From Lachnoanaerobaculum sanguinis (GTDB taxonomy: Bacteria > Bacillota > Clostridia > Lachnospirales > Lachnospiraceae), in assembly GCF_033242365.1 (NCBI RefSeq), contig NZ_BTHK01000004.1:62001-126000 (forward strand): a stretch of 64,000 nt of DNA, in the 5' to 3' direction. Shown here piece after piece: positions 1-9,111 of the stretch. The position numbers and the translations under genes were made by a program. Positions within the stretch are counted from its first letter, which is position 1. Each line of letters starts with the position of its first letter. A model generated the notes under the pieces. That model searched no databases. It worked only from the letters and a program-made list of their open reading frames with translations, and had not been told where the DNA came from.

Positions 1-9
1 CTTATAGGA

Positions 10-495
10 ATGATGGGAGGACTGCTCTCTCTCAGCTTCGGAAAGCAATTGATAGTATTTATTATATCAATGCTCCCTATTTTGGAACTCAGAGGAGGTC
101 TTATAGCGGCTTCTCTTTTAAAGCTTTCACCCGTTGAAAGTTATGTTATAGCAATTGTAGGTAATGCTATACCGATTCCTTTTTTACTGCTTTTGATTAA
201 CAAGATATTAAGTGCTATGGAAAAATCTAAATTTAAGCTTTTTAATAAAATGCACTCATTCCTACATAAAAAGATTATGAAAAACAAAGACTCCATAGAA
301 AAATACGGATTCTGGGGACTTGTAATCTTTGTAGGTATACCTCTTCCGGGTACAGGTGCCTGGACAGGTGCGATAATAGCCGCCTTCCTTGAGATGGACA
401 GAAAGAAAGCCTTCCTTGCAATCTGCCTAGGTATGCTTATGGCAAGTATTATAATGATGATTATATCATTCGGCGTAATATCAAATGTTGTATAA
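10..495 (+). CDS. small multidrug-export-like membrane protein (COG2426 family)
   Basis: A 161-residue, strongly hydrophobic protein with about four membrane segments. The LELRGG motif near residue 27 and the glycine/proline-rich PLPGTGAW segment near residue 113 are typical of the COG2426 small multidrug export family, whose transport substrate is not established. The length matches the family, so the ATG at 10 is plausible, but the frame stays open to the window edge and a start further upstream cannot be excluded. A strong hairpin terminator follows directly. Confidence 0.75.
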   Translation: MMGGLLSLSFGKQLIVFIISMLPILELRGGLIAASLLKLSPVESYVIAIVGNAIPIPFLLLLINKILSAMEKSKFKLFNKMHSFLHKKIMKNKDSIEKYGFWGLVIFVGIPLPGTGAWTGAIIAAFLEMDRKKAFLAICLGMLMASIIMMIISFGVISNVV

Positions 496-499
496 AAAT

Positions 500-543
500 A
501 AGGGACTGTTAACCGTTTTTTCTACGATTAACAGTCCCTTTTA
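500..543. terminator. bidirectional rho-independent terminator
   Basis: A perfect 13-bp inverted repeat (500-512 and 528-540) is flanked by T-rich sequence on the + strand side and A-rich sequence on the other. It lies between the convergent COG2426-like gene and the antiporter gene and can serve both. Confidence 0.9.
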
Positions 544-2148
544 TTGTATAGGTCCATTGTTTAAAACCAGAGTATCTCCCTCATAAAGAGTTGTCTCACC
601 GTTTGGAATAATAAAATCATCCCCTCTTATAATAAGCATTACAAGTGCATCAAGTTCACCTGAAAGTTCTGAAAGTGTGGTGCCTTTTGAAAGTAATTTC
701 TTTGTTAAAACAAGCTCGGTCATAATATAATATTCTTCAAAGTCGATAGACTTTGCAGCAAGAACTATAGTATCACCGCAGCAAAGCACAGTTTGCCCGT
801 TCGGGACTATATCCTCACCCTCTCGCTTAATTAAAACCATCAATGTATCAGGCGGCAGATTTATATCACTGATACTTTTACCGCACCAGTTTTGATTTTC
901 ACTCACAGTAAGCTGAATAAATTCTATAGGTATCTCATCTCCACTGTAATCCGAGAAGGTTTTCATTACATCATAGCCTTCATCAATCATATCAATTTTA
1001 TTAGATATAAACGGAAGCAGGCTTCCCTGTACCAGTATTGAAAATAATACTATAAAAAATACATTGTTGAATATATCATAGTTTGCATTTGTATTTAATA
1101 ATGCGGTTATTGCAAAAACTATGGACGAAGCGCCTCTAAATCCCGACCATGAAACAAGAAATATCTGATTCCATGTTGCCTTAAAAGGCTTCATAATTAT
1201 TGTAATAACAAACGGTCTTACAACAAATGTTATAAAGCATGCCAGAGCAAATCCTGTACCTGCAACAAATAAAAGTCTTGACGGATAGGCTAAAAGTCCA
1301 AGCAGGAAAAATATCAGTATTTGCATAATACCTGTTATACCGTCAAAGAAAGGTACCAGCTCTTTCTTTCCTCTGATATCCGAATTTCCAAGTATAATAC
1401 CGGTGATATATACACTCAAATATCCGTTTCCGCCGACCACGGTCGGTAATGAATATGAAAGCAGTGCAACCGCAATTACAAGTACCATATTAAATCCGGG
1501 TGTATTTATAATAAATCTGTTTATCAGATATTTGAAGATAAAAGCGATTAAAACACCTGATAATGCTCCCACAAAAAGCTGTAAAAACAGCATGTAAAAA
1601 ACACTTCCGACTGTAATGCTTCCCGATATCATAGTCACTGCAATCATTGTAAGCATATATGCAAAAGGATCGTTACTTCCGCTCTCCACTTCCAAAATAG
1701 ATGCGGTATTATATTTAAGATTCAAATGTCTGTCTCTTAATATGGAGAATACACTTGCCGCATCCGTTGAAGAAATCACCGCACCTATAAGTACCGAGTT
1801 TATCCATGAAAATTTAAGAACCAGGTATGCAAACATTGCCACAAACATTGAAGTAAACACTACTCCGACGCTTGACAAAAGTCCGGCCTTTAAAAGTACA
1901 GGCTTTGCCTCCTTTATATTTGTTCCGAATCCTCCGTAAAACATGATAAAAATAAGCGCAAATGAACATATGGTTTCCGCCTGTTTGAAATCATCAAATC
2001 TGATTTTAAATATGCCTTCAGACCCGAATACCATTCCCAGCAAAATAAATGCTAAAAGTACGGGCACACCTATTTTACTTGTTATAAGATTCAGTACTAT
2101 ACAAAGTAAAATAATAAATGATACAATCAGCAAAATATGGTTCATCAT
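541..2148 (-). CDS. potassium/proton antiporter, CPA family with TrkA-C-like tail (CvrA/NhaP2-like)
   Basis: A 535-residue cation/proton antiporter. Residues 1 to about 385 form a Na_H_Exchanger domain of about 12 membrane segments, with SSTDAASVF and ESGSNDP as the conserved transport-core motifs. The soluble tail (from about 395) holds one TrkA-C-like module (ISDINLPP...VPNGQTVL) and a second partial one (IPNGETTLYEGD), as in CvrA/NhaP2-type K+/H+ antiporters, where such domains regulate K+ or nucleotide response. The start overlaps the stop of the upstream hisI-like gene by one base (TAATG), so translation is probably coupled. It is the last gene of a long minus-strand operon. The exchanged ion is inferred from the family. 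Confidence 0.85.
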   Translation of the reverse strand: MMNHILLIVSFIILLCIVLNLITSKIGVPVLLAFILLGMVFGSEGIFKIRFDDFKQAETICSFALIFIMFYGGFGTNIKEAKPVLLKAGLLSSVGVVFTSMFVAMFAYLVLKFSWINSVLIGAVISSTDAASVFSILRDRHLNLKYNTASILEVESGSNDPFAYMLTMIAVTMISGSITVGSVFYMLFLQLFVGALSGVLIAFIFKYLINRFIINTPGFNMVLVIAVALLSYSLPTVVGGNGYLSVYITGIILGNSDIRGKKELVPFFDGITGIMQILIFFLLGLLAYPSRLLFVAGTGFALACFITFVVRPFVITIIMKPFKATWNQIFLVSWSGFRGASSIVFAITALLNTNANYDIFNNVFFIVLFSILVQGSLLPFISNKIDMIDEGYDVMKTFSDYSGDEIPIEFIQLTVSENQNWCGKSISDINLPPDTLMVLIKREGEDIVPNGQTVLCCGDTIVLAAKSIDFEEYYIMTELVLTKKLLSKGTTLSELSGELDALVMLIIRGDDFIIPNGETTLYEGDTLVLNNGPIQ

Positions 2149-2513
2149 TATATTTCCTCTATCTCATTTGCAAAGCAGCTTTTTTTGCTGTCGTCACATG
2201 CAGGACCCATAGGATAAACTTTTATTAAAAGCGCATTCTTTTCTCCGTTTAAAAACAGTTCCCTGACATATTGATAATTTCCGTATTTTTTTCCCTTTAC
2301 TATAGCCCTCTTATGAGATTTTGAGTAATAAGTCAAAAGTCCTGTGGCAAGTGTTTTCTCCCATGCATCTTCGTCCATATATGTATACATAAGTACAGTA
2401 TGATCTATATAATCCTGTACTATCACCGGAAGCAGACCTTCACTGTTTAATTCTAAATCTTTCCACTCAAAGTTTGTTTTTCCGTTATAAATTCTTGCAT
2501 CTATTTGTTTCAT
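2148..2513 (-). CDS. divergent HisI-like protein (phosphoribosyl-AMP cyclohydrolase family)
   Basis: A 121-residue protein of about the size of HisI, which hydrolyses phosphoribosyl-AMP in histidine synthesis. The frame is recognisable: GLLPVIVQD, TYMDEDAWEKTL, TGLLTYYSKS and GPAC...KSCF. The signature metal box Asp-Cys-Asp-x-Asp is replaced by Asn-Gly-Glu-Lys-Asn (residues 89-93), removing the Mg ligands and one Zn cysteine. The other two cysteines remain (C106, C113). The usual RSRG...W.KG.TSGN segment is also altered (KSHKRA...KGKKYGN). No other his gene is nearby. Start supported by AAGGAG 6-7 nt upstream. The family assignment is firm, but the cyclohydrolase activity is doubtful. Confidence 0.7.
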   Translation of the reverse strand: MKQIDARIYNGKTNFEWKDLELNSEGLLPVIVQDYIDHTVLMYTYMDEDAWEKTLATGLLTYYSKSHKRAIVKGKKYGNYQYVRELFLNGEKNALLIKVYPMGPACDDSKKSCFANEIEEI

Positions 2514-2550
2514 TTATGTCTCCTTTATATCCAACTTTTTCAATCCTCTT

Positions 2551-3084
2551 TTAAGATTCCTTACTGAGATATAAGCTAAGGCTCTCTAAATAATGCACTA
2601 TAATATCACCCTTTTTAGGTATCAAATATTCCTCATTAAGCTCTTCATACTTAAAACTTTTTTTACCGCCTTCATTCATCCTTTCAAAAAAAACTTTAAG
2701 ATCCTTTAGCGGTAAATATATTATCTTATCAAGTGATTTAAAAAATATAATAAGAAAAGCTATGCCTCCTTGCCTTTCAAACTCCTCCATGAACTTAAAC
2801 TGGTGCTCATGCACATTTGCGAGTGAAAAGCTTGTACTTGCACATTCTTTGGCATCAAAACATACAGGTATTCCCTGAACGACTCCTATATAATCAACTG
2901 TGGACTTTTTCTCAAAATATGCCAAAGTGATATGCCTTGAAGCTTTGTCAATATCAATCGGAGTAATCGGAGTGGGAATCTTTTGAATAAGTGCAAGTCC
3001 GCTTTCTCTGTACTTTTCATTGGAGTAGTTGATATACTCTTCCAAAGCGGATCCTCTAAGGCCTCTTGTTTTCCAAGTACCCAT
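2551..3084 (-). CDS. recU: Holliday junction resolvase RecU
   Basis: A 177-residue RecU-family endonuclease that cuts four-way junctions in recombination and chromosome segregation in Firmicutes. Seen: RGSALEEYINYSN at the N-terminus, QKIPTPITP, the nuclease-fold STVDYIG and FDAKE elements (acidic residues and Lys of the active site), HQFKFM, and GGIAFLIIFF. The start overlaps the upstream pseudouridine synthase by 29 bp. It is backed by AAGGTG 9 nt before the ATG and a GGAG abutting it. In Bacillus recU pairs with a penicillin-binding protein gene, whereas here it lies in an RNA-modification operon. Confidence 0.9.
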   Translation of the reverse strand: MGTWKTRGLRGSALEEYINYSNEKYRESGLALIQKIPTPITPIDIDKASRHITLAYFEKKSTVDYIGVVQGIPVCFDAKECASTSFSLANVHEHQFKFMEEFERQGGIAFLIIFFKSLDKIIYLPLKDLKVFFERMNEGGKKSFKYEELNEEYLIPKKGDIIVHYLESLSLYLSKES

Positions 3085-4078
3085 CTCCTATCACCTTTCT
3101 GAAATCATTATTATATGAAGCCTCAAAGCACTTTCCCTTTAAAGCTTTAAATGTATCCGTATCTGAAATATCACTGTTAGGATATACAAGTCTGAATGAA
3201 TGTAAAAGCTGAGACTTTATACCGTACTCTTTTTTAAACTTTTCATTCACAGACTTCTCTCCGTATTTAAAATCCCCTATTATAGGATGTGATATTGAGG
3301 ATAAATGCGCCCTTATCTGATGAGTTTTTCCTGTTATAAGCTTTACCAAAAGCAGTGTAGCATCTTTAAAATAATCAAGTACCTCGTATTCTGTCTGTAT
3401 AAAATCCGCACCTTCAAAGGACTTATTTTTGACGGTGACTTTATTGGTCTTTTCATCCTTATAAAGCCAGGCATTAATACTTCCAGTTTTTTCCACTCTG
3501 CCTTTTACCAAAGCCAGATAAAATTTGCTCACAGCCTTTGTTTTTATAAGTTCATTATTTACTCTCAGGCCTTCCAGAGTCTTTCCGCAAACCATAAGTC
3601 CTGAAGTGTTTCTGTCCAGTCTGTTACATATGGAAGGCTTGAATGTATTTAACGCCTTAGAATCAAATTCAAGATATTCAAGTAAAAGATCGTTTACCGA
3701 TATATCGTTTTCATTTGATTTCTGTGATAAAAGACCTGCAGGTTTATTTATTATAACAGTATTTTCATCCTCATATACTATATATGATTTGAAGGCTTCT
3801 ATACTTTTTTTATCAGCTTTGGGCTTTCCCTCTATATCTTTTATATTTATCGCCTTTTTCCCTGATAATTTTTCAAAACTTTCATCTGAAAACCAAAGCT
3901 TGATACTTGCCCCGGACTCAAGCCTTTCCTTACCGTCAGCTTTTTTATCATTTAAAGTAATATTCTTTTTTCTAAGCATCTTGAAAATAAATCCTGTATT
4001 TGCATTTACAAATATTTTTTCCAAAACCCTGTCAAGTCTTTGTCCGCTTTCATTTTTTCCTACAATTATTTCAATCAT
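3056..4078 (-). CDS. RluA-family rRNA pseudouridine synthase, RluC-like with S4 domain
   Basis: A 340-residue enzyme converting uridine to pseudouridine in 23S rRNA by family assignment. It has an N-terminal S4 RNA-binding domain (residues about 1-60, GQRLDRVLEK). The catalytic domain starts near residue 95, with NRLDRNTSGL carrying the catalytic Asp (the family usually has HRLD, so the His is replaced by Asn here), and GKTHQIRAHL further on. The S4 plus RluC-like layout suggests the RluC subgroup, but the target uridines cannot be read from sequence. The start overlaps the stop of the upstream membrane-protein gene by one base, and the 3' end overlaps recU. Confidence 0.85.
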   Translation of the reverse strand: MIEIIVGKNESGQRLDRVLEKIFVNANTGFIFKMLRKKNITLNDKKADGKERLESGASIKLWFSDESFEKLSGKKAINIKDIEGKPKADKKSIEAFKSYIVYEDENTVIINKPAGLLSQKSNENDISVNDLLLEYLEFDSKALNTFKPSICNRLDRNTSGLMVCGKTLEGLRVNNELIKTKAVSKFYLALVKGRVEKTGSINAWLYKDEKTNKVTVKNKSFEGADFIQTEYEVLDYFKDATLLLVKLITGKTHQIRAHLSSISHPIIGDFKYGEKSVNEKFKKEYGIKSQLLHSFRLVYPNSDISDTDTFKALKGKCFEASYNNDFRKVIGDGYLENKRP

Positions 4079-4617
4079 TATACTGAAAGGCTTTTAAAGA
4101 TAGCCCTTATCTCATCTAAATTTTTGTCATTTGCATCTTTACTTTGAACAAACTTTTTCATTTCACTAAAGCTGTCACAAATCTTCACACTGACCTTGAT
4201 ACCGCCTATTTTCATTCTCTCTTTGATAAATTCCTCGGTTTTTGACTTATCCGCCTTATTGGAAAGAATGCCGAAGATTCTTTCTTCATTGATATATATT
4301 ATATCAAGAGGCATTACCTGCTCCTTCATTGTAAGGATTATATCAAATAAAAAATGCTTATCATCAAGATATTCCTTTATCTTCTCATATTCAAAAGATT
4401 TATACTTAAACACCACCAAAAAAGGTGACAATAGGTTTGCCATAGGAAGTACCATAAGTATGGATGAAACCAGAAGTATCCTTGAAATATCGGCATTTTT
4501 TGTAAGCTTTGAAGATATAAAAAGCAAAAGTATAATAAAAACAAAAAATCCTATAATTATTCCGTTTTTTATTTTAAAGTACTTTCTGTACCCGTACTCG
4601 CCTTTTTTCTTTGTCAT
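4078..4617 (-). CDS. unknown two-TM membrane protein
   Basis: A 179-residue protein I do not recognise. A basic N-terminus is followed by two hydrophobic segments (about 18-36 and 45-68) and then a charged cytoplasmic-looking alpha/beta region with no familiar motif. It sits between a HAD phosphatase gene (4-bp overlap upstream) and the RluC-like gene (1-bp overlap downstream), so it is co-transcribed and translationally coupled. No function is inferred. Confidence 0.7.
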   Translation of the reverse strand: MTKKKGEYGYRKYFKIKNGIIIGFFVFIILLLFISSKLTKNADISRILLVSSILMVLPMANLLSPFLVVFKYKSFEYEKIKEYLDDKHFLFDIILTMKEQVMPLDIIYINEERIFGILSNKADKSKTEEFIKERMKIGGIKVSVKICDSFSEMKKFVQSKDANDKNLDEIRAIFKSLSV

Positions 4618-5258
4618 AGCAATTCCCTGTAGTCATCTATATAATAATCCGCCAGTTCCTTTTTTCTTTCTCTGACATCTCTTGAGAAATCATCCTCTAT
4701 AGCACATACCTTCATTCCGGCAGCTTTTCCGGCTATGACTCCTGCTACCACATCTTCAAATACCAGACATTTTTCCGGTTTAACTCCAAGAAGTTCTGCC
4801 GTTCTTAAATAAACATCAGGTGCCGGCTTCCCTTTTTTTACCTCATCCGATGTGGTAATAACCTCAAAATAATCTTTCATATTTAAGGAATTCAGTACCG
4901 CATCCACCATGTTTTTGTTATTGCTGGTTGCAATTCCCATTTTGATTCCTCTTGACTTTAAATGCTCCAAAAATCTTGTGCAACCGGGCTTTTCTTTCAC
5001 TTCATACTTATATTTATCAAGCGCCATATCTTCCCAGTCCTGACAGATTTTTTCCACACTGTCTTTTATACCGAACTTCTTTTTAAAATAAATCGCTGTT
5101 TCATGAAAGCTTATTCCGTCTATTTCATTTTTCAAATTATCATCGTACTCAAATCCGAATCTTTCCAAATACTCGGCATCTATATCAGGCCACATCCACA
5201 TGGAATCTACCAAAGTGCCGTCCAGATCGAATATACATGCATCTATATCTTTTATCAT
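4614..5258 (-). CDS. HAD-superfamily hydrolase, beta-phosphoglucomutase/phosphatase type
   Basis: A 214-residue HAD hydrolase with a C1 (alpha-helical) cap. Motif I is FDLDGTLVDS (residues 10-19, nucleophile and acid/base Asp), motif II is ATSNN near 110, the motif III lysine is in KGKPAPDVY near 142, and motif IV is VFEDVVAG near 166. The family includes beta-phosphoglucomutase and sugar-phosphate or phosphoglycolate phosphatases. The substrate cannot be chosen from these motifs. It overlaps both neighbouring genes by 4 bp. Confidence 0.85.
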   Translation of the reverse strand: MIKDIDACIFDLDGTLVDSMWMWPDIDAEYLERFGFEYDDNLKNEIDGISFHETAIYFKKKFGIKDSVEKICQDWEDMALDKYKYEVKEKPGCTRFLEHLKSRGIKMGIATSNNKNMVDAVLNSLNMKDYFEVITTSDEVKKGKPAPDVYLRTAELLGVKPEKCLVFEDVVAGVIAGKAAGMKVCAIEDDFSRDVRERKKELADYYIDDYRELL

Positions 5259-8200
5259 AAACTACCTAAATCTGTATTCTCATCTATAAGCTCGGGATGT
5301 TCCTTACTGTAAGCTGTTATAACCTTATTCACTTTGCTTATCACTTCACTTCCCAAACCCATGTAAAGTTTTTTATCTCCTACTATATAAAATTCCTTCT
5401 TTGCTCTTGTAGCCGCAACATTCATCATATTGGCCTCGCTTACCGCCCAGCTTGCGGCACCCTTACTGTTTGTATCCGCTCCAAGCACCATAAATACTAT
5501 CGGCGCTTCTTTTCCCTGGAAAGTATGTATGGTTCCTATATTTGTGACTTTTCCGTTTTCTCTTCTGGTAAAGCCTATCTCATCAAGCTTTCTTGACAGC
5601 CTATAAGCAACATTTTTAAAAGGTGATATTATATAAATAGTGTCACTCTCATTTTTATCCAATATCTTAGGATTTGACTTTGCCATATCCTGTATCTTTT
5701 TTAGAAGGAATTCTCCCTGTTCCTCAACATACTTATCTACTGCCTTACCGTTTATATCATACCATCCGGTTTTTCCATAGCCCTCATTGCCCTGTACCAT
5801 AAGATTCTGATATGAAATCTCATTTGATATGGTAAACATAGGATATTTACAGCGCCTATGTACCCAAAGCGGAACACCGATCCAGGAATCCGCTTCCTCT
5901 TGCCCTTTTGTGTAAAAACCGTATTGACTTGCGGCATCCACCAAGGTCTGTACTGACGCAGACTCAGACAAGTACTTTTCACTTACATTATAGCTTTTTG
6001 AAAGCAGTGCAAGTAAACCTCCATCCAAAGTAAGCACAGGCTTTATCTGGAAAGGATCTCCCACTACCATAATACTCTTGCTTCTAAATATCGCACCTAT
6101 TGCAGCCTGAGGTAGAGCCTGTCCCGCTTCATCTACAAATGTATGTCCCAGAATATTCTCATCAATATTTTTTAACATCCTTGAAAAGCTGGCAAAGGTA
6201 GAGCTGATAACAGGAATAGTAAGGTTTATCCAATTCCAAGAGATGTTAATCAATCTCTTATTTTCCATATATTTACTTTGGTTTCTCCATATGCTTACAG
6301 CAGCTTTAATATTTTTTCTGTTATCATATAAAAACTGCTTTCTTACACCTAAAGCCAATACAAAGAGCTTAGACTGCTCCACTCTGTAGTTTTCATCAAA
6401 CCATGGATTTGAGAGCTGAAGCTTTTCATAATCACTACCAAAGTCAAGTCCTCTAGATATAATTGTATTATCAACATCGAATTCACTTATTATCTGAGTG
6501 CATTTTTCTTTTCTGTTATTTAAGTTTTGCTTCCACGCTTCATACTGAGTATTCTCATTATCTACCACATTCCTTTGAGTATCTATAGATTTTTTCAGCT
6601 CATTTATTTTATTTTGAAGCTCATTTTCAAGCTTTCTGTAGGTCTCATCTTCATCAAATAAAGCCTGAAGTTTATTTTGCAAAACATTTAATTCATTTGT
6701 AAAGTTCTTATTTTTATCAGAATTAAAAAGTGATGAGAAAAATCCGGGCTTTTGACTCTGCTTTGCTTCAAAAAGCATTTTTTGATTTGCAATACTTCCT
6801 GCAAGTTCTTCTCTTTTTCTTTTAGTATTATCAAGTGAGCTTGAAGCCTCATTAAGACTTACAATTTTCTCCTTTACAGACTCTTCAGCTTGCTCCCTTA
6901 ATACGGCAATCTTTTTTCTTCTCTCTTCATCCTCATTTAATAAAGTATTCTCAATTTTATTAAGCTCGGACTTTGCATTATAATAAGCATCAAATTTATT
7001 CTGTAAGCTTTTTGCATCATTTCTAAGACTTAATACTTTTTTATATTGATTTTTAAATTTATTATAAATTTCATCATCAGGCTCATACTCATTTTCAAGA
7101 CAGTTTACTATACATTCTATCCTGTTAAGTATATTGGTCATATTGTCGGACTTACCGCCCTCAAGGGAAAAAGAGCCCCAGAATTTTTCTTCACCGGTAT
7201 CCTCAAGTATCAGTTCTTTTTTACTCTTTCCGTCTTCCTTAACCCAATTTTCTTTTACATTCTTGTTTGCAATCTCTTTAAAATAGTCTATAGCCTCAAG
7301 CCCAGGTAAAATATTTTCATCAATACCCTCTTTTAGAGGCAGTTCATTTACAATATTTTGCACCGCACCGTTATTTGAGCTTGCAACAACTATATTGTTT
7401 TTTGCAATACTATCAGGAAGCTCACCTATTGAAGCTTTATCAAAATATCTGGTTAATTCACTCCCCTTAATATATTTTTCAGAAAGTCCGCATATACTAA
7501 AAGCCTGATCTACAATAAGTTGTGCAAAGATATCTTTTAAAAGTGTAGTCTTACCCGTACCCGGAGGTCCGTTTACACTTCTCATTTGATTATTATCAAA
7601 CCCTATAGTAAGATTTACAGCCACCTGCTGCATAAAAGAAAGCGCAAATTTTGTATTGCTTGGAAACCTTCCAAGAGGATAATTTTCAGGACTTAAAATC
7701 TTTTCAAACTCTGTCTTATTAAACCAAGAAGAATCTTTTTTGCTGTCCAAATTTTTTCTTCCGGTTGTTTTGCCATACAGGTAATCATTCAGATTTTTAT
7801 TGTCTATTCTCTTAGCCTTTGTCAAATCGTCCACGAAAAATGAATGAAGATTTGTGGCGTCGGTTTCAATATTATTTAAAAGTTGTACACGACAATTCTT
7901 TAAATCTATTCCGTATTTATTTAAAACAGTTTCAACAGTCTTATCAAATTTTTCGGGATCATCTTCACAGTTTTCAAATCTTTGTTTCAGCTCATCTTTT
8001 AAATCCTCTTCAAACTTATGAAACTCCGACTCTGTAGGCACTTTTTTATAATATCTCATATATGCGCTTGCGCTGAAAAATAAATTTTCGTCAATATAAC
8101 GCAAAGTTTTATCAAAATACAGTGCCATACTGAATTTATCACCGTAATTTATATCGCCTTCAGGCTTTGCTATTCCATATGTTTTCCTAAGAAAATCAAC

Positions 8201-8413
8201 CACCTCGCTAAAGGCAAATATATCCAAATAAAATACCAAACCTGAATTCTTATATCTTCTGATATTCGCTTTTTCAATCAATGAATTAAAATAATCAAAG
8301 TATTTTTTATCTGTTAAATCGTCAAGTCTCAGATTCTTTTTATCCCTAAGACTTATATCTCCCTCAGAGAGATGTTCAACCATGATCCATGCGTCTAAAA
8401 TATTATTTTTCAT
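5255..8413 (-). CDS. large SF1 helicase-like ATPase (UPF1/DNA2-type) with coiled-coil insert
   Basis: A 1052-residue superfamily 1 protein. Walker A GPPGTGKTT lies near residue 281, Walker B appears as VDEAGQALPQ, then GDPFQIKPV (motif III), HTFQGKEAPIVF (motif V) and AATRAKKEFYIVGD (motif VI), the arrangement of UPF1/DNA2-like AAA_11/AAA_12 helicases. Residues about 450-640 are a long charged coiled coil inserted between Walker A and the rest of the motor. Residues 1-260 match nothing I know. The gene overlaps rsuA-like upstream and the HAD gene downstream by 4 bp each. Its nucleic-acid substrate is unknown. Repair or RNA work is suggested only by its neighbours. Confidence 0.8.
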   Translation of the reverse strand: MKNNILDAWIMVEHLSEGDISLRDKKNLRLDDLTDKKYFDYFNSLIEKANIRRYKNSGLVFYLDIFAFSEVVDFLRKTYGIAKPEGDINYGDKFSMALYFDKTLRYIDENLFFSASAYMRYYKKVPTESEFHKFEEDLKDELKQRFENCEDDPEKFDKTVETVLNKYGIDLKNCRVQLLNNIETDATNLHSFFVDDLTKAKRIDNKNLNDYLYGKTTGRKNLDSKKDSSWFNKTEFEKILSPENYPLGRFPSNTKFALSFMQQVAVNLTIGFDNNQMRSVNGPPGTGKTTLLKDIFAQLIVDQAFSICGLSEKYIKGSELTRYFDKASIGELPDSIAKNNIVVASSNNGAVQNIVNELPLKEGIDENILPGLEAIDYFKEIANKNVKENWVKEDGKSKKELILEDTGEEKFWGSFSLEGGKSDNMTNILNRIECIVNCLENEYEPDDEIYNKFKNQYKKVLSLRNDAKSLQNKFDAYYNAKSELNKIENTLLNEDEERRKKIAVLREQAEESVKEKIVSLNEASSSLDNTKRKREELAGSIANQKMLFEAKQSQKPGFFSSLFNSDKNKNFTNELNVLQNKLQALFDEDETYRKLENELQNKINELKKSIDTQRNVVDNENTQYEAWKQNLNNRKEKCTQIISEFDVDNTIISRGLDFGSDYEKLQLSNPWFDENYRVEQSKLFVLALGVRKQFLYDNRKNIKAAVSIWRNQSKYMENKRLINISWNWINLTIPVISSTFASFSRMLKNIDENILGHTFVDEAGQALPQAAIGAIFRSKSIMVVGDPFQIKPVLTLDGGLLALLSKSYNVSEKYLSESASVQTLVDAASQYGFYTKGQEEADSWIGVPLWVHRRCKYPMFTISNEISYQNLMVQGNEGYGKTGWYDINGKAVDKYVEEQGEFLLKKIQDMAKSNPKILDKNESDTIYIISPFKNVAYRLSRKLDEIGFTRRENGKVTNIGTIHTFQGKEAPIVFMVLGADTNSKGAASWAVSEANMMNVAATRAKKEFYIVGDKKLYMGLGSEVISKVNKVITAYSKEHPELIDENTDLGSL

Positions 8414-9111
8414 CTCTTCAGCATCTCCATCTCAATATCCGTTATTTTCCTGCTTTCCCCTTTTTTCAGTTTCAAATCTTCAAGTCTGAGTCCTCCGAAG
8501 GCAACTCTTTTTAAATAAGTCACCTCTCCTCCTAAAGCTTTTACCATTCTCTTTACCTGATGAAATTTACCCTCATGTATTGTAAGCATTATTTCATTAG
8601 AGGATATAATTTCAAGCTTTGCAGGTTTGGATACTTCACCCTCTCCTATGTCCAGCCCGTTTTTTGTCATCTCTACGGCATTTTCATTTAGTTTACCTTC
8701 AAATATCGCATAATAAGTCTTATCCACATGTGATGAAGGTGATACAAGTCTGTGATTTAAATTCCCGTCATTTGTAAGTATTAAAATACCCTCTGTATCC
8801 AAATCAAGCCTTCCTACAGGTACGATATTTTTTCTTTTTGAATCTATCAGCTCCATAACGGTTTTATGTACATTATCTTTAGTAGCACATACATATCCTG
8901 CAGGCTTATAGAGGATAAATGTTTCAAACTCATCTACTTCCACCTCTTTGCCTTCAAAGTATAATTTATCTTTTTCACTGTTCAGTTTTTCCTCAGGCTT
9001 TTTTACTACATTGTCATTTATCCTTATCTTACCGGCTTTTACATATTTTTTTATTTCCTGACGACTTCCAAAGCCAAGTTCTGAAAGGATTTTATCAACT
9101 CTGACAATCAT
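8410..9111 (-). CDS. rsuA: RsuA-family rRNA pseudouridine synthase
   Basis: About 233 residues. An S4 domain at the N-terminus (RVDKILSELGFGSRQ) precedes a catalytic domain with VGRLDLDTEGILILTNDG carrying the catalytic Asp and EGKFHQVKRM near the C-terminus. The family makes pseudouridine in 16S rRNA (position 516 for RsuA) or in 23S rRNA (RluB/E/F). I chose the ATG at 9111 because GGAG lies 9 nt upstream and the codon forms a TAATG overlap with the preceding methyltransferase stop. The longer frame needs a TTG start at 9126. Confidence 0.85.
   Translation of the reverse strand: MIVRVDKILSELGFGSRQEIKKYVKAGKIRINDNVVKKPEEKLNSEKDKLYFEGKEVEVDEFETFILYKPAGYVCATKDNVHKTVMELIDSKRKNIVPVGRLDLDTEGILILTNDGNLNHRLVSPSSHVDKTYYAIFEGKLNENAVEMTKNGLDIGEGEVSKPAKLEIISSNEIMLTIHEGKFHQVKRMVKALGGEVTYLKRVAFGGLRLEDLKLKKGESRKITDIEMEMLKR

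Noticed and set aside
3525..4097. 190-codon + strand frame opposite the RluC-like gene
   Set aside because: Shadow frame rich in Ser and Phe. The minus-strand gene has intact catalytic motifs.
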